Shown here: positions 1 to 15,290 of the stretch, one piece after another
How positions within the stretch are numbered: position 1 is the stretch's first letter
Layout of the letters: each line of letters opens with the position of its first letter
Origin: Halictus rubicundus
Lineage: Eukaryota > Arthropoda > Insecta > Hymenoptera > Halictidae
Direction of reading: 5' to 3'
DNA: 64,000 nt
NCBI RefSeq assembly: GCF_050948215.1
Contig: NW_027489037.1
Span: 1 to 64,000, forward strand
Made by a program: the position numbers and the translations under genes
Notes under the pieces: model-generated
Database searches by the model: none
What the model was told of the DNA's origin: nothing
Seen by the model: only the letters and a program-made list of their open reading frames with translations

Positions 1-3
1 ATA

Positions 4-1130
4 GGAACGGATAGATGATATTATAGGATAGAGGATAGGATATGATAGAGTATACGATATTATAGAGGGTAGGATAGGATAGAGCATAGGATAGGGGATT
101 GGATAGGATAGAATAGAGGATAGGATAGGATAGAGGATAGGATAGAGGATAGGATAGAGGATAGGATACAGAATAGGTTAGGATAGAGAATAGGAACGGA
201 TAGATGATATTATAGGATAGAGGATAGGATATGATAGAGTATACGATATTATAGAGGGTAGGATAGGATAGAGCATAGGATAGGGGATTGGATAGGATAG
301 GATAGAGGATAGGATAGGATAGACGATAGGATAGGATAGAGGATAGGATAGGATAGGATAGAGGATAGGATAGAGGATAGGATGGGGGATAGGATAGAGG
401 ATAGAGGATAGGATAGGATAGAGGATAGGATAGGATAGGATAGAGGATAGGATAGAGGGTAGGATAGAGGATAGGATAGAGGATAGTATAGGATAGAGGA
501 TAGTATAGGATAGAGGATAGGATAGGATAGTGGATAGGATAGGATAGAGGATAGGATAGAGGATAGGATAGGATAGAGGATAGGATACAGAATAGGTTAG
601 GATAGAGAATAGGAACGGATAGATGATATTATAGGATAGAGGATAGGATATGATAGAGTATACGATATTATAGAGGGTAGGATAGGATAGAGCATAGGAT
701 AGGGGATTGGATAGGATAGAATAGAGGATAGGATAGGATAGAGGATAGGATAGAGGATAGGATAGAGGATAGGATACAGAATAGGTTAGGATAGAGAATA
801 GGAACGGATAGATGATATTATAGGATAGAGGATAGGATATGATAGAGTATACGATATTATAGAGGGTAGGATAGGATAGAGCATAGGATAGGGGATTGGA
901 TAGGATAGGATAGAGGATAGGATAGGATAGACGATAGGATAGGATAGAGGATAGGATAGGATAGGATAGAGGATAGGATAGAGGATAGGATGGGGGATAG
1001 GATAGAGGATAGAGGATAGGATAGGATAGAGGATGGGATAGGATAGAGGATAGGATAGGATAGAGGAAAGGATAGGATAGAGGATAGGATAGAGGATAGG
1101 ATACAGAATAGGTTAGGATAGAGAATAGGA
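4..1130 (+). repeat. 608-bp higher-order repeat, second copy incomplete
   Basis: ggaacgg landmarks at 4, 193, 612 and 801 give spacings of 189, 419 and 189, so 4 to 612 and 193 to 801 are both 608 bp. The 189-bp part, including its gaatagagg variant, reads the same in both copies. In the second copy the following interval to the landmark at 1128 is 327 instead of 419 bp. The unit therefore contains two landmarks, and the second unit is shortened. Confidence 0.8.
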
Positions 1131-4100
1131 ACGGATAGATGATATTATAGGATAGAGGATAGGATATGATAGAGTATACGATATTATAGAAGGTAGGATA
1201 GGACAGAGCAAAGGATAGGGGATTGGATAGGATAGGATAGAGGATAGGATAGGATAGAGGATAGGATAGAGGATAGGATAGGTGATAGGATAGAGGATAG
1301 AGGATAGGATAGGATAGAGGATAGGATAGGATAGAGGAAAGGATAAGATAGAGGATAGGATAGAGGATAGGATAGGATAGGATAGAGGATAGGATAGAGG
1401 ATAGGATAGAGGATCGGATAGGATAGAGGATAGGATAGGATACAGGATAGGATAGGGATTTGATAGGATACAGGATAGGATAGAATAGAGGATAGGATAG
1501 GGGATTTGATAGAATAGAGGATAGGATAGGATAGAAGATAGGATAGGATAGAGGATAGGATAGGATAGAGGATAGGATAGGATAGAGGATAGGATAGGAT
1601 AGAGGATAGGATAGACGATAGGATAGGATAGAGGATAGGATAGGATAGAGGATAGGATAGGATAGAGGATAGGATAGAGGATAGGATAGAGGATAGGATT
1701 GGATAGAGGATAGGATAGGATAGAGGATAGGATAGGATAGTATAGAGGATAGGATAGGATAGAGGATGGGATAAGATACAGGATAGGATAGGATAGAGGA
1801 TAGGATAGGATAGAGGATAGGATAGGGGATTGGATAGGATAGGATAGAGGATAGGATAGGATAGAGGATAGGATAGGATAGAGGATAGGATAGGATAGAG
1901 GATAGGATAGGATAGAGGATAGGATAGGATAGAGGATAGGATAGGATAGAGGATAGGATAGGATAGAGGATAGGATAGGATAGAGGATAGGATAGGATAG
2001 AGGATACGTTAGGATAGAGGATATAATAGGATAGAGGATAGGATAGACGATAGGAAAGGATAGAGGATAGGATAGGATAGAGGATAGGATAGGATAGAGG
2101 ATAGGATAGGATAGGATAGAGGATAGGATAGGATAGAGGATAGGATAGGATAGAGGATAGGATAGGATAGAATATAGGATAGGATAGAGGATAGGATAGG
2201 ATAGAGGATAGGATAGGATAGAGGATAGGATAGGATAGAGGATAGGATAGGATAGAGGATAGCATAGAGCATAGGATAGAGGATAGGATTGGATAGAGGA
2301 TAGGATAGGATAGAGGATAGGATAGGATAGGATAGAGGATAGGATAGGATAGAGGATAGGATAGGATAGGATAGATGATAGGATAGGATAGAGGATAGGA
2401 TAGGATAGAGGATAGGATAGGATAGAGGATAGAGGATAGGATAGGATAGAGGATAGGATGGGATAGAATATAGGATAGGATACAGGATAGGATAGGATAG
2501 AGGATAGGATAGGATAGAGGATAGGATAGGATAGGATAGAGGATAGGATAGGATAGAGGATAGGATAGGATAGAGGATAGGATAGGATACAGGATAAAAT
2601 AGGATAGAGGATAGGATAGGATAGATGATAGGATAGGATAGAGGATAGGATAGGATAGAGGATAGGATAGGATAGAGGATAGGATAGAATAGAGGATAGG
2701 ATAGGATAGAGGATAGGATAGGATAGAGGATAGGATAGGATAGAGGATAGGATAGGATAGAGGATAGGATAGAATAGAGGATAGGATAGGATAGAGGATA
2801 GGATAGGATAGGATAGAGGATAGGATAGAGGATAGGATAGAGGATAGGATAGAGGATAGGATAGAGGATAGGATAGATAATAGGATAGACGATAGGAAAG
2901 GATAGAGGATAGGATAGGATAGAGGATAGGATAGGATAGAGGATAGGATAGGATAGAGGATAGGATAGGATAGAGGATAGGATAGGATACAGGATAAAAT
3001 AGGATAGAGGATAGGATAGAGGATAGGATACAGAATAGGTTAGGATAGAGAATAGGAACGGATAGATGATATTATAGGATAGAGGATAGGATATGATAGA
3101 GTATACGATATTATAGAGGGTAGGATAGGACAGAGCATAGGATAGGGGATTGGATAGGATAGGATAGAGGATAGGATAGGATAGACGATAGGATAGGATA
3201 GGATAGAGGATAGGATAGAGGATAGGATAGAGGATAGGATACAGAATAGGTTAGGATAGAGAATAGGAACGGATAGATGATATTATAGGATAGAGGATAG
3301 GATATGATAGAGTATACGATATTATAGAGGGTAGGATAGGATAGAGCATAGGATAGGGGATTGGATAGGATAGGATAGAGGATAGGATAGGATAGAGGAT
3401 AGGATAGGATAGAGGATAGGATAGGATAGAGGATAGGATAGGATAGGATAGAGGATAGGATAGAGGATACGATGGGGGATAGGATAGAGGATAGAGGATA
3501 GGATAGGATAGAGGATGGGATAGGATAGAGGATAGGATAGGATAGAGGATAGGATAGGATAGAGGATAGGATAGAGGATAGGATACAGAATAGGTTAGGA
3601 TAGAGAATAGGAACGGATAGATGATATTATAGGATAGAGGATAGGATATGATAGAGTATACGATATTATAGAAGGTAGGATAGGACAGAGCAAAGGATAG
3701 GGGATTGGATAGGATAGGATAGAGGATAGGATAGGATAGAGGATAGGATAGAGGATAGGATAGAGGATAGGATAGGTGATAGGATAGAGGATAGAGGATA
3801 GGATAGGGATTTGATAGGATACAGGATAGGATAGAATAGAGGATAGGATAGGGGATTTGATAGAATAGAGGATAGGATAGGATAGAAGATAGGATAGGAT
3901 AGAGGATAGGATAGGATAGAGGATAGGATAGGATAGAGGATAGCATAGGATAGAGGATAGGATAGGATAGAGGATAGGATAGGATAGAGGATAGGATAGA
4001 GGATAGGATAGAGGATAGGATTGGATAGAGGATAGGATAGGATAGAGGATAGGATAGGATAGTATAGAGGATAGGATAGGATAGAGGATGGGATAAGATA

Positions 4101-5547
4101 CAGGATAGGATAGGATAGAGGATAGGATAGGATAGAGGATAGGATAGGGGATTGGATAGGATAGGATAGAGGATAGGATAGGATAGAGGATAGGATAGGA
4201 TAGAGGATAGGATAGGATAGAGGATAGGATAGGATAGGATAGAGGATAGGATAGGATAGAGGATAGGATAGGATAGAGGATAGGATAGGATAGAGGATAG
4301 GATAGGATAGAGGATACGTTAGGATAGAGGATATAATAGGATAGAGGATAGGATAGACGATAGGAAAGGATAGAGGATAGGATAGGATAGAGGATAGGAT
4401 AGGATAGAGGATAGGATAGGATAGAGGATAGGATAGGATAGAGGATAGGATAGGATAGAATATAGGATAGGATAGAGGATAGGATAGGATAGAGGATAGG
4501 ATAGGATAGAGGATAGGATAGGATAGAGGATAGGATAGGGGATTTGATAGGATAGAGGATAGGATAGGATAGAGGATAGCATAGAGCATAGGATAGAGGA
4601 TAGGATTGGATAGAGGATAGGATAGGATAGAGGATAGGATAGGATAGGATAGAGGATAGGATAGGATAGAGGATAGGATAGGATAGGATAGATGATAGGA
4701 TAGGATAGAGGATAGGATAGGATAGAGGATAGGATAGGATAGAGGATAGAGGATAGGATAGGATAGAGGATAGGATAGGATAGAATATAGGATAGGATAG
4801 AGGATAGGATAGGATAGAGGATAGGATAGGATAGAGGATAGGATAGGATAGGATAGAGGATAGGATAGGATAGGATAGAGGATAGGATAGGATAGAGGAT
4901 AGGATAGGATAGAGGATAGGATAGGATACAGGATAAAATAGGATAGAGGATAGGATAGGATAGAGGATAGGATAGGATAGAGGATAGGATAGGATAGAGG
5001 ATAGGATAGGATAGAGGATAGGATAGGATAGAGGATAGGATAGAATAGAGGATGGATAGGATAGAGGATAGGATAGGATAGAGGATAGGATAGGATAGAG
5101 GATAGGATAGGATACAGGATAAAATAGGATAGAGGATAGGATAGGATAGAGGATAGGATAGGATAGAGGATAGGATAGAGGATAGGATAGAGGATAGGAT
5201 AGAGGATAGGATAGAGGATAGGATAGAGGATAGGATAGGATAGAGGATAGGATAGGATAGAGGATAGGATAGGATAGAGGATAGAGGATAGGATAGAGGA
5301 TAGGATAGGATAGAGGATAGGATAGGATAGAGGATAGGATAGGATAGAGGATAGGATAGGATAGAGGATAGGATAGGGGATAGGATAGAGGATAGAGGAT
5401 AGGATAGAGGATAGGATAGGATAGAGGATAGGATAGGATAGAGGATAGGATAGGATAGAGGATAGGATAGGATAGAGGATAGGATAGGATAGAGGATAGG
5501 ATAGGATAGAGGATAGGATAGGATAGAGGATAGGATAGGATAGGATA

Positions 5548-5785
5548 GAGGATAGGATAGGATAGAGGATAGGATAGGATAGAGGATAGGATAGGATAGA
5601 GGATAGGATAGGATAGAGGATAGGATAGGATAGAGGATAGGATAGGATAGAGGATAGGATAGGATAGAGGATAGGATAGGATAGAGGATAGGATAGGATA
5701 GAGGATAGGATAGGATAGAGGATAGGATAGGATAGAGGATAGGATAGGATAGAGGATAGGATAGGATAGAGGATAGGATAGGATA
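5548..5785 (+). repeat. Run of 14 perfect 17-bp monomers
   Basis: Fourteen consecutive identical copies of GA(GGATA)3, counted from the gagg at 5548 to the gagg at 5786, after which the run breaks in a ggggatttgg variant. It is the clearest pure stretch and defines the monomer. Other shorter pure runs occur, for example around 36566-36726 and 41070-41160. Such homogeneous runs between variant-rich landmarks point to recent local amplification or conversion. Confidence 0.9.
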
Positions 5786-8470
5786 GAGGATAGGATAGGG
5801 GATTTGGTAGGATAGAGGATAGGATAGAGCATAGGATAGATGATAGGATAGGATAGAGGATAGGATACAGAATAGGTTAGGATAGAGAATAGGAACGGAT
5901 AGATGATATTATAGGATAGAGGATAGGATATGATAGAGTATACGATATTATAGAGGGTAGGATAGGAGAGAGCATAGGATAGGGGATTTGATAGGATACG
6001 ATAGAGGATAGGATAGGATAGAGGATAGGATAAGATAGAGGATAGGATAGGATAGGATAGAGGATAGGATATAGGATAGGATAGGGGATAGGATAGAGGA
6101 TAGAGGATAGGATAGGATAGAGGATAGGATAGGATAGAGGATAGGATAGGATAGAGGATAGGATAGGATAGAGGATAGGATAGGATAGAGGATAGGATAG
6201 GATAGAGGATAGGATAGGATAGAGGATAGGATAGGATAGAGGATAGGATAGGATAGAGGATAGGATAGGATAGAGGATAGGATAGGATAGGATAGAGGAT
6301 AGGATAGGATAGAGGATAGGATAGGATAGAGGATAGGATAGGATAAAGGATAGGATAGGATAGAGGATGGGATAGTCGATAGGATAGGATAGAGGATAGG
6401 ATAGGATAGATTATAGGATAGGATAGAGGATAGGGTAGGATAGGATAGAGGATAGGATAGAGGATAGGATAGAGGATAGAGGATAGGATAGAGGATAGGA
6501 TACAGAATAGGTTAGGATAGAGAATAGGAACGGATAGATGATATTATAGGATAGAGGATAGGATATGATAGAGTATACGATATTATAGAGGGTAGGATGG
6601 GACAGAGCATAGGATAGGGGATTGGATAGGATAGGATAGAGGATAGGATAGGATAGAGGATAGGATAGGATAGAGGATAGGATAGAGGATAGGATAGGAT
6701 AGAGGATAGGATAGGGGATAGGATAGAGGATAGAGGATAGGATAGAGGATAGGATAGGATAGAGGATAGGATAGGATAGAGGATAGGATAGAGGATAGGA
6801 TAGGATAGAGGATAGGATAGGATAGAGGATAGGATAGGATAGAGGATAGGATAGGATAGAGGATAGGATAGGATGGAGGATAGGATAGGATAGAGGATAG
6901 GATAGGATAGAGGATAGGATAGGATAGAGGATAGGATAGGATAGAGGATAGGATAGGATAGAGGATAGGATAGGATAGAGGATAGGATAGGATAGAGGAT
7001 AGGATAGAAGATAGGATAGAGGATAGGATAGGATAGAGGATAGGATACATGATAGGATAGAGGATAGGATAGGATAGAGGATAGGATAGGATAGAGGATA
7101 GGATAGGATAGAGGATAGGATAGGATAGAGGATAGGATAGGATAGAGGATAGAATAGGATAGAGGATAGGATAGGATAGAGGATAGGATAGGATAGAGGA
7201 TAGGATAGGATAGGATAGAGGATAGGATAGAGGATAGGATAGAGGATAGGATAGAGGATAGGATAGAGGATAGGATAGGATAGAGGATAGAGGATAGGAT
7301 AGGATAGAGGATAGGATAGGGGATTTGGTAGGATAGAGGATAGGATAGAGCATAGGATAGAGGATAGGATAGGATAGAGGATAGGATAGAGGATAGGATA
7401 CAGAATAGGTTAGGATAGAGAATAGGAACGGATAGATAATATTATAGGATAGAGGATAGGATATGATAGAGTATACGATATTATAGAGGGTAGGATAGGA
7501 CAGAGCATAGGATAGGGGATTGGATAGGATAGGATAGAGGATAGGATAGGGGATAGGATAGAGGATAGAGGATAGAATAGGATAGAGGATAGGATAGGAT
7601 AGAGGATAGGATAGGATAGGGTAGAGAATAGGATAGGATAGAGGATAGGATAGGATAGAGGATAGGATAGAGGATAGGATAGGGGATAGGATAGAGGATA
7701 GAGGATAGAATAGGATAGAGGATAGGATAGGATAGAGGATAGGATAGGATAGGATAGAGAATAGGATAGGATAGAGGATAGGATAGGATAGGATAGAGGA
7801 TAGGATAGGATAGAGGATAGGATAGGATAGAGGATAGGATAGGATAGAGGATAGGATAGGATAGAGGATAGGATAGGATAGAGGTTAGGATAGGATAGAG
7901 GATAGGATAGGATAGAGGATAGGATAGGATAGAGTATACGATATTATAGAGCGTAGGATAGGAGAGAGCATAGGATAGGGGATTTGATAGGATACGATAG
8001 AGGATAGGATAGGATAGAGGATAGGATAAGATAGAGGATAGGATAGGATAGGATAGAGGATAGGATAGAGGATAGGATAGGGGATAGGATAGAGGATAGA
8101 GGATAGGATAGGATAGAGGATAGGATAGGATAGAGGATAGGATAGGATAGAGGATAGGATAGGATAGAGGATAGGATAGGATAGAGGATAGGACAGGATA
8201 GAGGATAGGATAGGATAGAGGATAGGATAGGATAGAGGATAGGATAGGATAGAGGATAGGATAGGATAGAGGATAGGATAGGATAGAGGATAGGATAGGA
8301 TAGAGGATAGGATAGGATAGAGGATAGGATAGGATAGAGGATAGGATAGGATAGAGGATAGGATAGAGGATAGGATGGGATAGAGGATAGGATAGAGGAT
8401 AGGATAGGATAGAGGATAGGATAGGATAGAGGATAGGATATGGGATTTGATAGGATAGAGGATAGGATAG

Positions 8471-11400
8471 GTTAGAGGATAGCATAGAGCATAGGATAGA
8501 GGATAGGATTGGATAGAGGATAGGATAGGATAGAGGATAGGATAGAGGATAGAGGATAGGATACGATAGAGGATAGGATACGATAGAGGATAGGATAGGA
8601 TAGGATAGTGGGTAGGATAGGATAGAGGATAGGATAGGATAGAGGACAGGATATGACAGAGGATAGGATAGGATAGAGGATAGGATAGGATACAGGATAG
8701 GATAGGATAGAGGATATTATAAAATAGAGGATATGATAGGATAGACGATAGGATAGGATAGAAGATAGGATAGGATCGAGGATAGGATAGGACAGAGGAT
8801 AGGATAGGATAGAGGATAGGATAGTATATAGGATAGGATAGAGGATAGGATACGATAGAGGATACGAATGGATAGGATAGAGGGTAGGATAGGATAGAGG
8901 ATAGGATAGGATAGAGGATAGGATAGGATAGAGGATAGGATATGATAGAGGATAGGATAGGATAGAGGATAGGATAAGATAGAGGATAGGATAGGATAGA
9001 GGATAGGATAGGATAGAGGATAGGATAGGATAGAGGATAGGATAGGATAGAGGATAGGATAGGATAGAGGATAGGATAGAAGATAGGATAGAGGATAGGA
9101 TAGGATAGAGGATAGGATACAAGATAGGATAGAGGATAGGATAGGATAGAGGATAGGATAGGATAGAGGATAGGATAGGATAGAGGATAGGATAGGATAG
9201 AGGATAGGATAGGATAGAGGATAGGATAGGATGGAGGATAGGATAGGATAGAGGATAGGATAGGATAGGATAGAGGATAGGATAGAGGATAGGATAGAGG
9301 ATAGGATAGAGGATAGGATAGAGGATAGGATAGGATAGAGGATAGAGGATAGGATAGGATAGAGGATAGGATAGGGGATTTGGTAGGATAGAGGATAGGA
9401 TAGAGCATAGGATAGAGGATAGGATAGGATAGAGGATAGGATAGAGGATAGGATACAGAATAGGTTAGGATAGAGAATAGGAACGGATAGATAATATTAT
9501 AGGATAGAGGATAGGATATGATAGAGTATACGATATTATAGAGGGTAGGATAGGACAGAGCATAGGATAGGGGATTGGATAGGATAGGATAGAGGATAGG
9601 ATAGAGGATAGGATAGGGGATAGGATAGAGGATAGAGGATAGAATAGGATAGAGGATAGGATAGGATAGAGGATAGGATAGGATAGGATAGAGAATAGGA
9701 TAGGATAGAGGATAGGATAGGATAGAGGATAGGATAGAGGATAGGATAGGGGATAGGATAGAGGATAGAGGATAGAATAGGATAGAGGATAGGATAGGAT
9801 AGAGGATAGGATAGGATAGGATAGAGAATAGGATAGGATAGAGGATAGGATAGGATAGGATAGAGGATAGGATAGTATAGAGGATAGGATAGGATAGAGG
9901 ATAGGATAGGATAGAGGATAGGATAGGATAGAGGATAGGATAGGATAGAGGATAGGATAGGATAGAGTATAGGATAGGATAGAGGATAGGATAGGATAGA
10001 GGATAGGATAGGATAGAGGATAGGATAGGATAGAGGATAGGATAGGATAGAGGATAGGATAGGATAGAGGATAGGATAGGATAGAGGATAGGATAGGATA
10101 GAGGATAGGATAGGATAGAGGATAGGATAGGCTAGAGGATAGGATAGGATAGAGGATAGGATAGGATAGAGGATAGGATAGGATAGAGGATAGGATAGGA
10201 TAGAGGATAGGATAGGATAGAGGATAGGATGGGATAGTGGATAGGATAGGATAGAGGATAGGATAGGATAGAGGATAGGATAGGATAGAGGATAGGATAG
10301 GATAGAGGATAGGATAGGATAGAGGATAGGATAGAGGATAGGATAGGATAGAGGATAGGATAGAGGATAGGATAGAGGATAGGATAGGATAGAGGATAGG
10401 ATAGGATAGAGGATAGGATAGGGGATTTGATAGGATAGAGGATAGGATAGGGTAGAGGATAGCATAGAGCATAGGATAGAGGATAGGATTGGATAGAGGA
10501 TAGGATAGGATAGAGGATAGGATAGAGGATAGAGGATAGGATAGGATAGTATAGAGGATAGGATAGACGATAGGAAAGGATAGAGGATAGGATAGGATAG
10601 AGGATAGGATAGGATAGAGGATAGGATAGGATAGGATAGAGGATAGGATAGGATAGGATAGAGGATACGATAGGATAGGATAGAGGATAGGATAGGATAG
10701 AGGATTGGATACGATAGAGGATAGGACAGGATAGAGGATAGGATAGGATAGAGGATAGGATATGATAGAGGATAGGATAGGATAGAGGATAGGATAGGAT
10801 AGAGGATATGATAAGATAGAGGATATGATAGGATAGATAGAGGATGGGATAGGATAGAGGATAGGATACGATAGAGGATAGGATACGATAGAGGATAGGA
10901 TAGGATAGGATAGTGGGTAGGATAGGATAGAGGATAGGATAGGATAGAGGACAGGATATAGCAGAGGATAGGATAGGATAGAGGATAGGATAGGATACAG
11001 GATAGGATAGGATAGAGGATATTATAAAATAGAGGATATGATAGGATAGACGATAGGATAGGATAGAAGATAGGATAGGATCGAGGATAGGATAGGACAG
11101 AGGATAGGATAGGATAGAGGATAGGATAGTATATAGGATAGGATAGAGGATAGGATACGATAGAGGATACGAATGGATAGGATAGAGGGTAGGATAGGAT
11201 AGAGGATAGGATAGGATAGAGGATAGGATAGGATAGAGGATAGGATAGGGGATTTGGTAGGATAGAGGATAGGATAGAGCATAGGATAGAGGATAGGATA
11301 GGATAGAGGATAGGATAGAGGATAGGATACAGAATAGGTTAGGATAGAGAATAGGAACGGATAGATAATATTATAGGATAGAGGATAGGATATGATAGAG

Positions 11401-14400
11401 TATACGATATTATAGAGGGTAGGATAGGACAGAGCATAGGATAGGGGATTGGATAGGATAGGATAGAGGATAGGATAGAGGATAGGATAGGGGATAGGAT
11501 AGAGGATAGAGGATAGAATAGGATAGAGGATAGGATAGGATAGAGGATAGGATAGGATAGGATAGAGAATAGGATAGGATAGAGGATAGGATAGGATAGA
11601 GGATAGGATAGAGGATAGGATAGGGGATAGGATAGAGGATAGAGGATAGAATAGGATAGAGGATAGGATAGGATAGAGGATAGGATAGGATAGGATAGAG
11701 AATAGGATAGGATAGAGGATAGGATAGGATAGGATAGAGGATAGGATAGTATAGAGGATAGGATAGGATAGAGGATAGGATAGGATAGAGGATAGGATAG
11801 GATAGAGGATAGGATAGGATAGATAATAGGATAGGATAGAGGATAGGATAGGATAGAGGATAGGATAGGATAGAGGATAGGATAGGATAGAGGATAGGAT
11901 AGGATAGAGGATAGGATAGGATAGAGGATAGGATAGGATAGAGGATAGGATAGGATAGAGGATAGGATAGGATAGAGGATAGGATAGGCTAGAGGATAGG
12001 ATAGGATAGAGGATAGGATAGGATAGAGGATAGGATAGGATAGAGGATAGGATAGGATAGAGGATAGGATAGGATAGAGGATAGGATGGGATAATGGATA
12101 GGATAGGATAGAGGATAGGATAGGATAGAGGATAGGATAGGATAGAGGATAGGATAGGATAGAGGATAGGATAGGATAGAGGATAGGATAGGATAGAGGA
12201 TAGGATAGAGGATAGGATAGGATAGAGGATAGGATAGAGGATAGGATAGAGGATAGGATAGGATAGAGGATAGGATAGGATAGTCGATAGGATAGAGGAT
12301 AGGATAGGGTAGAGGATAGCATAGAGCATAGGATAGAGGATAGGATTGGATAGAGGATAGGATAGGATAGAGGATAGGATAGAGGATAGAGGATAGGATA
12401 GGATAGTATAGAGGATAGGATAGACGATAGGAAATAATAGAGGATAGGATAGGATAGAGGATAGGATAGGATAGAGGATAGGATAGGATAGGATAGAGGA
12501 TAGGATAGGATAGGATAGAGGATACGATAGGATAGGATAGAGGATAGGATAGGATAGAGGATTGGATAGGATAGAGGATAGGACAGGATAGAGGATAGGA
12601 TAGGATAGAGGATAGGATATGATAGAGGATAGGATAGGATAGAGGATAGGATAGGATAGAGGATATGATAAGATAGAGGATATGATAGGATAGATAGAGG
12701 ATGGGATAGGATAGAGGATAGGATACGATAGAGGTTAGGATACGATAGAGGATAGGATAGGATAGGATAGTGGGTAGGATAGGATAGAGGATAGGATAGG
12801 ATAGAGGACAGGATATAGCAGAGGATAGGATAGGATAGAGGATAGGATAGGATACAGGATAGGATAGGATAGAGGATATTATAAAATAGAGGATATGATA
12901 GGATAGACGATAGGATAGGATAGAAGATAGGATAGGATCGAGGATAGGATAGGACAGAGGATAGGATAGGATAGAGGATAGGATAGTATATAGGATAGGA
13001 TAGAGGATAGGATACGATAGAGGATACGAATGGATAGGATAGAGGGTAGGATAGGATAGAGGATAGGATAGGATAGAGGATAGGATTGGATAGAGGATAG
13101 GATATGATAGAGGATAGGATAGGATAGAGGATAGGATAAGATAGAGGATAGGATAGGATAGAGGATAGGATAGGATAGAGTATAGGATACGATAGAGGAT
13201 ACGAATGGATAGGATAGAGCATAGGATACGATAGAGGATAGGATAGGGGATTGGATAGGATAGAGGATAGGATAGGATAGAGGATAGGATATGATAGAGG
13301 ATAGGAGAGGATAGAGGATAGGACAGGATAGATGATAGGATAGGATAGAGGATAGGATAAGATAGAGGATAGGATAGGATAGAGGATAGGATAGGATAGA
13401 GGATAGGATAGGATAGAGGATAGGATAGGATAGAGAATAGGATAAGTTAGAGGATATGATAGGATAGAGGATAGGATAGGATAGAGGATAGGATAGGATA
13501 GAGGATAGGATAGGATAGAGGATAGGATAGGATAGAGGATACGATAGGATAGGATAGAGGATACGATAGGATAGGATGGAGGATAGGATATGATAGAGGA
13601 CAGGATATGATAGAGGGTAGGATAGGATAGAGGATAGGATAGGATAGAGGATATTATAAGATAGAGGATATGATAGGATAGACGATAGGATAGGATAGAA
13701 GATAGGATAGGATAGAGGATAGGATAGGATAGAGGATAGGATAGGATAGGATAGAGGATAGGATAGGATAGAGGATAGGATAGGATAGAAGATACGATAG
13801 GATAGGATAGAGGATACGATAGGATAGAATAGAGGATAGGATAGGATAGAGGATTGGATAGGATAGAGGATAGGATAGGATAGAGGATAGGATAGGATAG
13901 ATGATAGGATAGGATAGAGGATAGGATAAGATAGACGATAGGATAGGATAGAGGATAGGATAGGATAGAGGATAGGATAGGATAGAGGATAGGATAGGAT
14001 AGAGGATTGGATAGGATAGAGGATAGGATATGATAGAGGATAGGATAGGATAGAGGATAGGTAGGATAGATGATAGGATAGGATAGAGGATAGGATAGGA
14101 TAGAAGATACGATAGGATAGGATAGAGGATACGATAGGATAGAATAGAGGATAGGATAGGATAGAGGATTGGATAGGATAGAGGATAGGATAGGATAGAG
14201 GATAGGATAGGATAGATGATAGGATAGGATAGAGGATAGGATAAGATAGACGATAGGATAGGATAGAGGATAGGATAGGATAGAGGATAGGATAGGATAG
14301 AGGATAGGATAGGATAGAGGATTGGATAGGATAGAGGATAGGATATGATAGAGGATAGGATAGGATAGAGGATAGGTAGGATAGATGATAGGATAGGATA

Positions 14401-15290
14401 GAGGATAGGATAAGATAGAGGATAGGATAGGATAGAGGATAGGATAGGATAGAGGATAGGATACGATAGAGGATACGTAAGGATAGGATAGAGGGTAGGA
14501 TAGGATAGAGGATAGGATAGGATAGAGGATAGGATAGGATAGAGGATAGGATAGGATAGGATAGAGGATAATATAAGATAGAGGATATGATAGGATAGAC
14601 GATAGGATAGGATAGAAGATAGGATAGGATAGAGGATAGGATAGGATAGAGGATAGGATAGGATAGAGGATAGGATAGGATAGAGGATAGGATAGGATAG
14701 AGGATAGGATAGGATAGAGGATAGGATAGGATAGAGGATAGGATATGATAGAGGATAGGATAGGATAGATGATAGGATAGGATAGAGGATAGGATAGGAT
14801 AGAGGATGGGATAGGATAGAGGATAGGATACGATAGAGGATAGGATAGGATAGAGGATAGGAAAGGATAGAGGATAGGATAGGATAGAGGATAGGATATG
14901 ATAGAGCATACGATATTATAGAGGATAGGATAGGATAGAGGATAGGATAGGATAGAGGATAGGATAGGATAGAGGATAGGATAGGATAGAGGATAGGATA
15001 GGATAGAGGATAGGATAGGATAGAGGATAGGATAGGATAGAGGATAGGATAGGATAGAGGATAGGATAGGATAGAGGATAGGATAGGATAGAGGATAGGA
15101 TAGGATAGAGGATAGGATATGATAGAGGATAGGATAGGATAGATGATAGGATAGGATAGAGGATAGGATAGGATAGAGGATGGGATAGGATAGAGGATAG
15201 GATACGATAGAGGATAGGATAGGATAGAGGATAGGAAAGGATAGAGGATAGGATAGGATAGAGGATAGGATATGATAGAGCATACGATAT
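8471..15290 (+). repeat. Satellite zone A2, mixed variant family shared with the far right end
   Basis: Besides two ggaacgg landmarks, this zone carries gatattataaaatag or gatattataagatag followed by gatagacgatagg, gatagaagatagg, ggatcgagg, ggacagagg and tagtatatagg, plus GATACGAATGG. These occur together near 8.7, 11.0, 12.9 and in part 13.7 and 14.6 kb. The same ordered set recurs only near 60.2, 61.5 and 62.0 kb, on the other side of the window. The zone holds the longest - strand reading frame of the window (11339-15283, 1314 codons), a by-product of stop-free satellite. Confidence 0.7.
9360..13090 (+). repeat. 1857/1874-bp tandem higher-order repeat, two units
   Basis: Rare variants pair at a constant offset. 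Pairs 1874 bp apart are ggggatttgg (9374/11248) and ggaacgg (9480/11354). Pairs 1857 bp apart are gctagagg (10131/11988), gatggg before a TGG variant (10228/12085), gatagatagagg (10832/12689), gcagagg (10961/12818) and gatattataaaa (11018/12875). The offset changes by exactly 17 bp, one monomer, between the second and third marker. The second unit ends near 13.09 kb, where the next unit does not restart. Confidence 0.85.

Larger units (their letters stand above)
1..8470 (+). repeat. Satellite zone A1, ggaacggatagat landmark family
   Basis: This zone is marked by a variant block that includes agaataggttagg, ggaacggatagat, a GATATTATAGG stretch, gtatacgatattatag and ggggattgg. The ggaacgg landmark starts at about 4, 193, 612, 801, 1128, 3055, 3266, 3610, 5892, 6527 and 7425 here, with two more copies at 9480 and 11354 in the next zone. 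I found none to the right of 11.4 kb. Between landmarks the array is close to pure 17-mers and 12-mers. The zone boundary is approximate and was set by eye from where other variants appear. Confidence 0.75.

Noticed and set aside
11339..15283. 1314-codon - strand open frame, and many other long - strand frames, as genes
   Set aside because: They are translations of the 17-bp satellite, which has no stop codon in any - strand frame. They show only the SYPLSYPILYPILSSIL period and begin at chance ATG variants.
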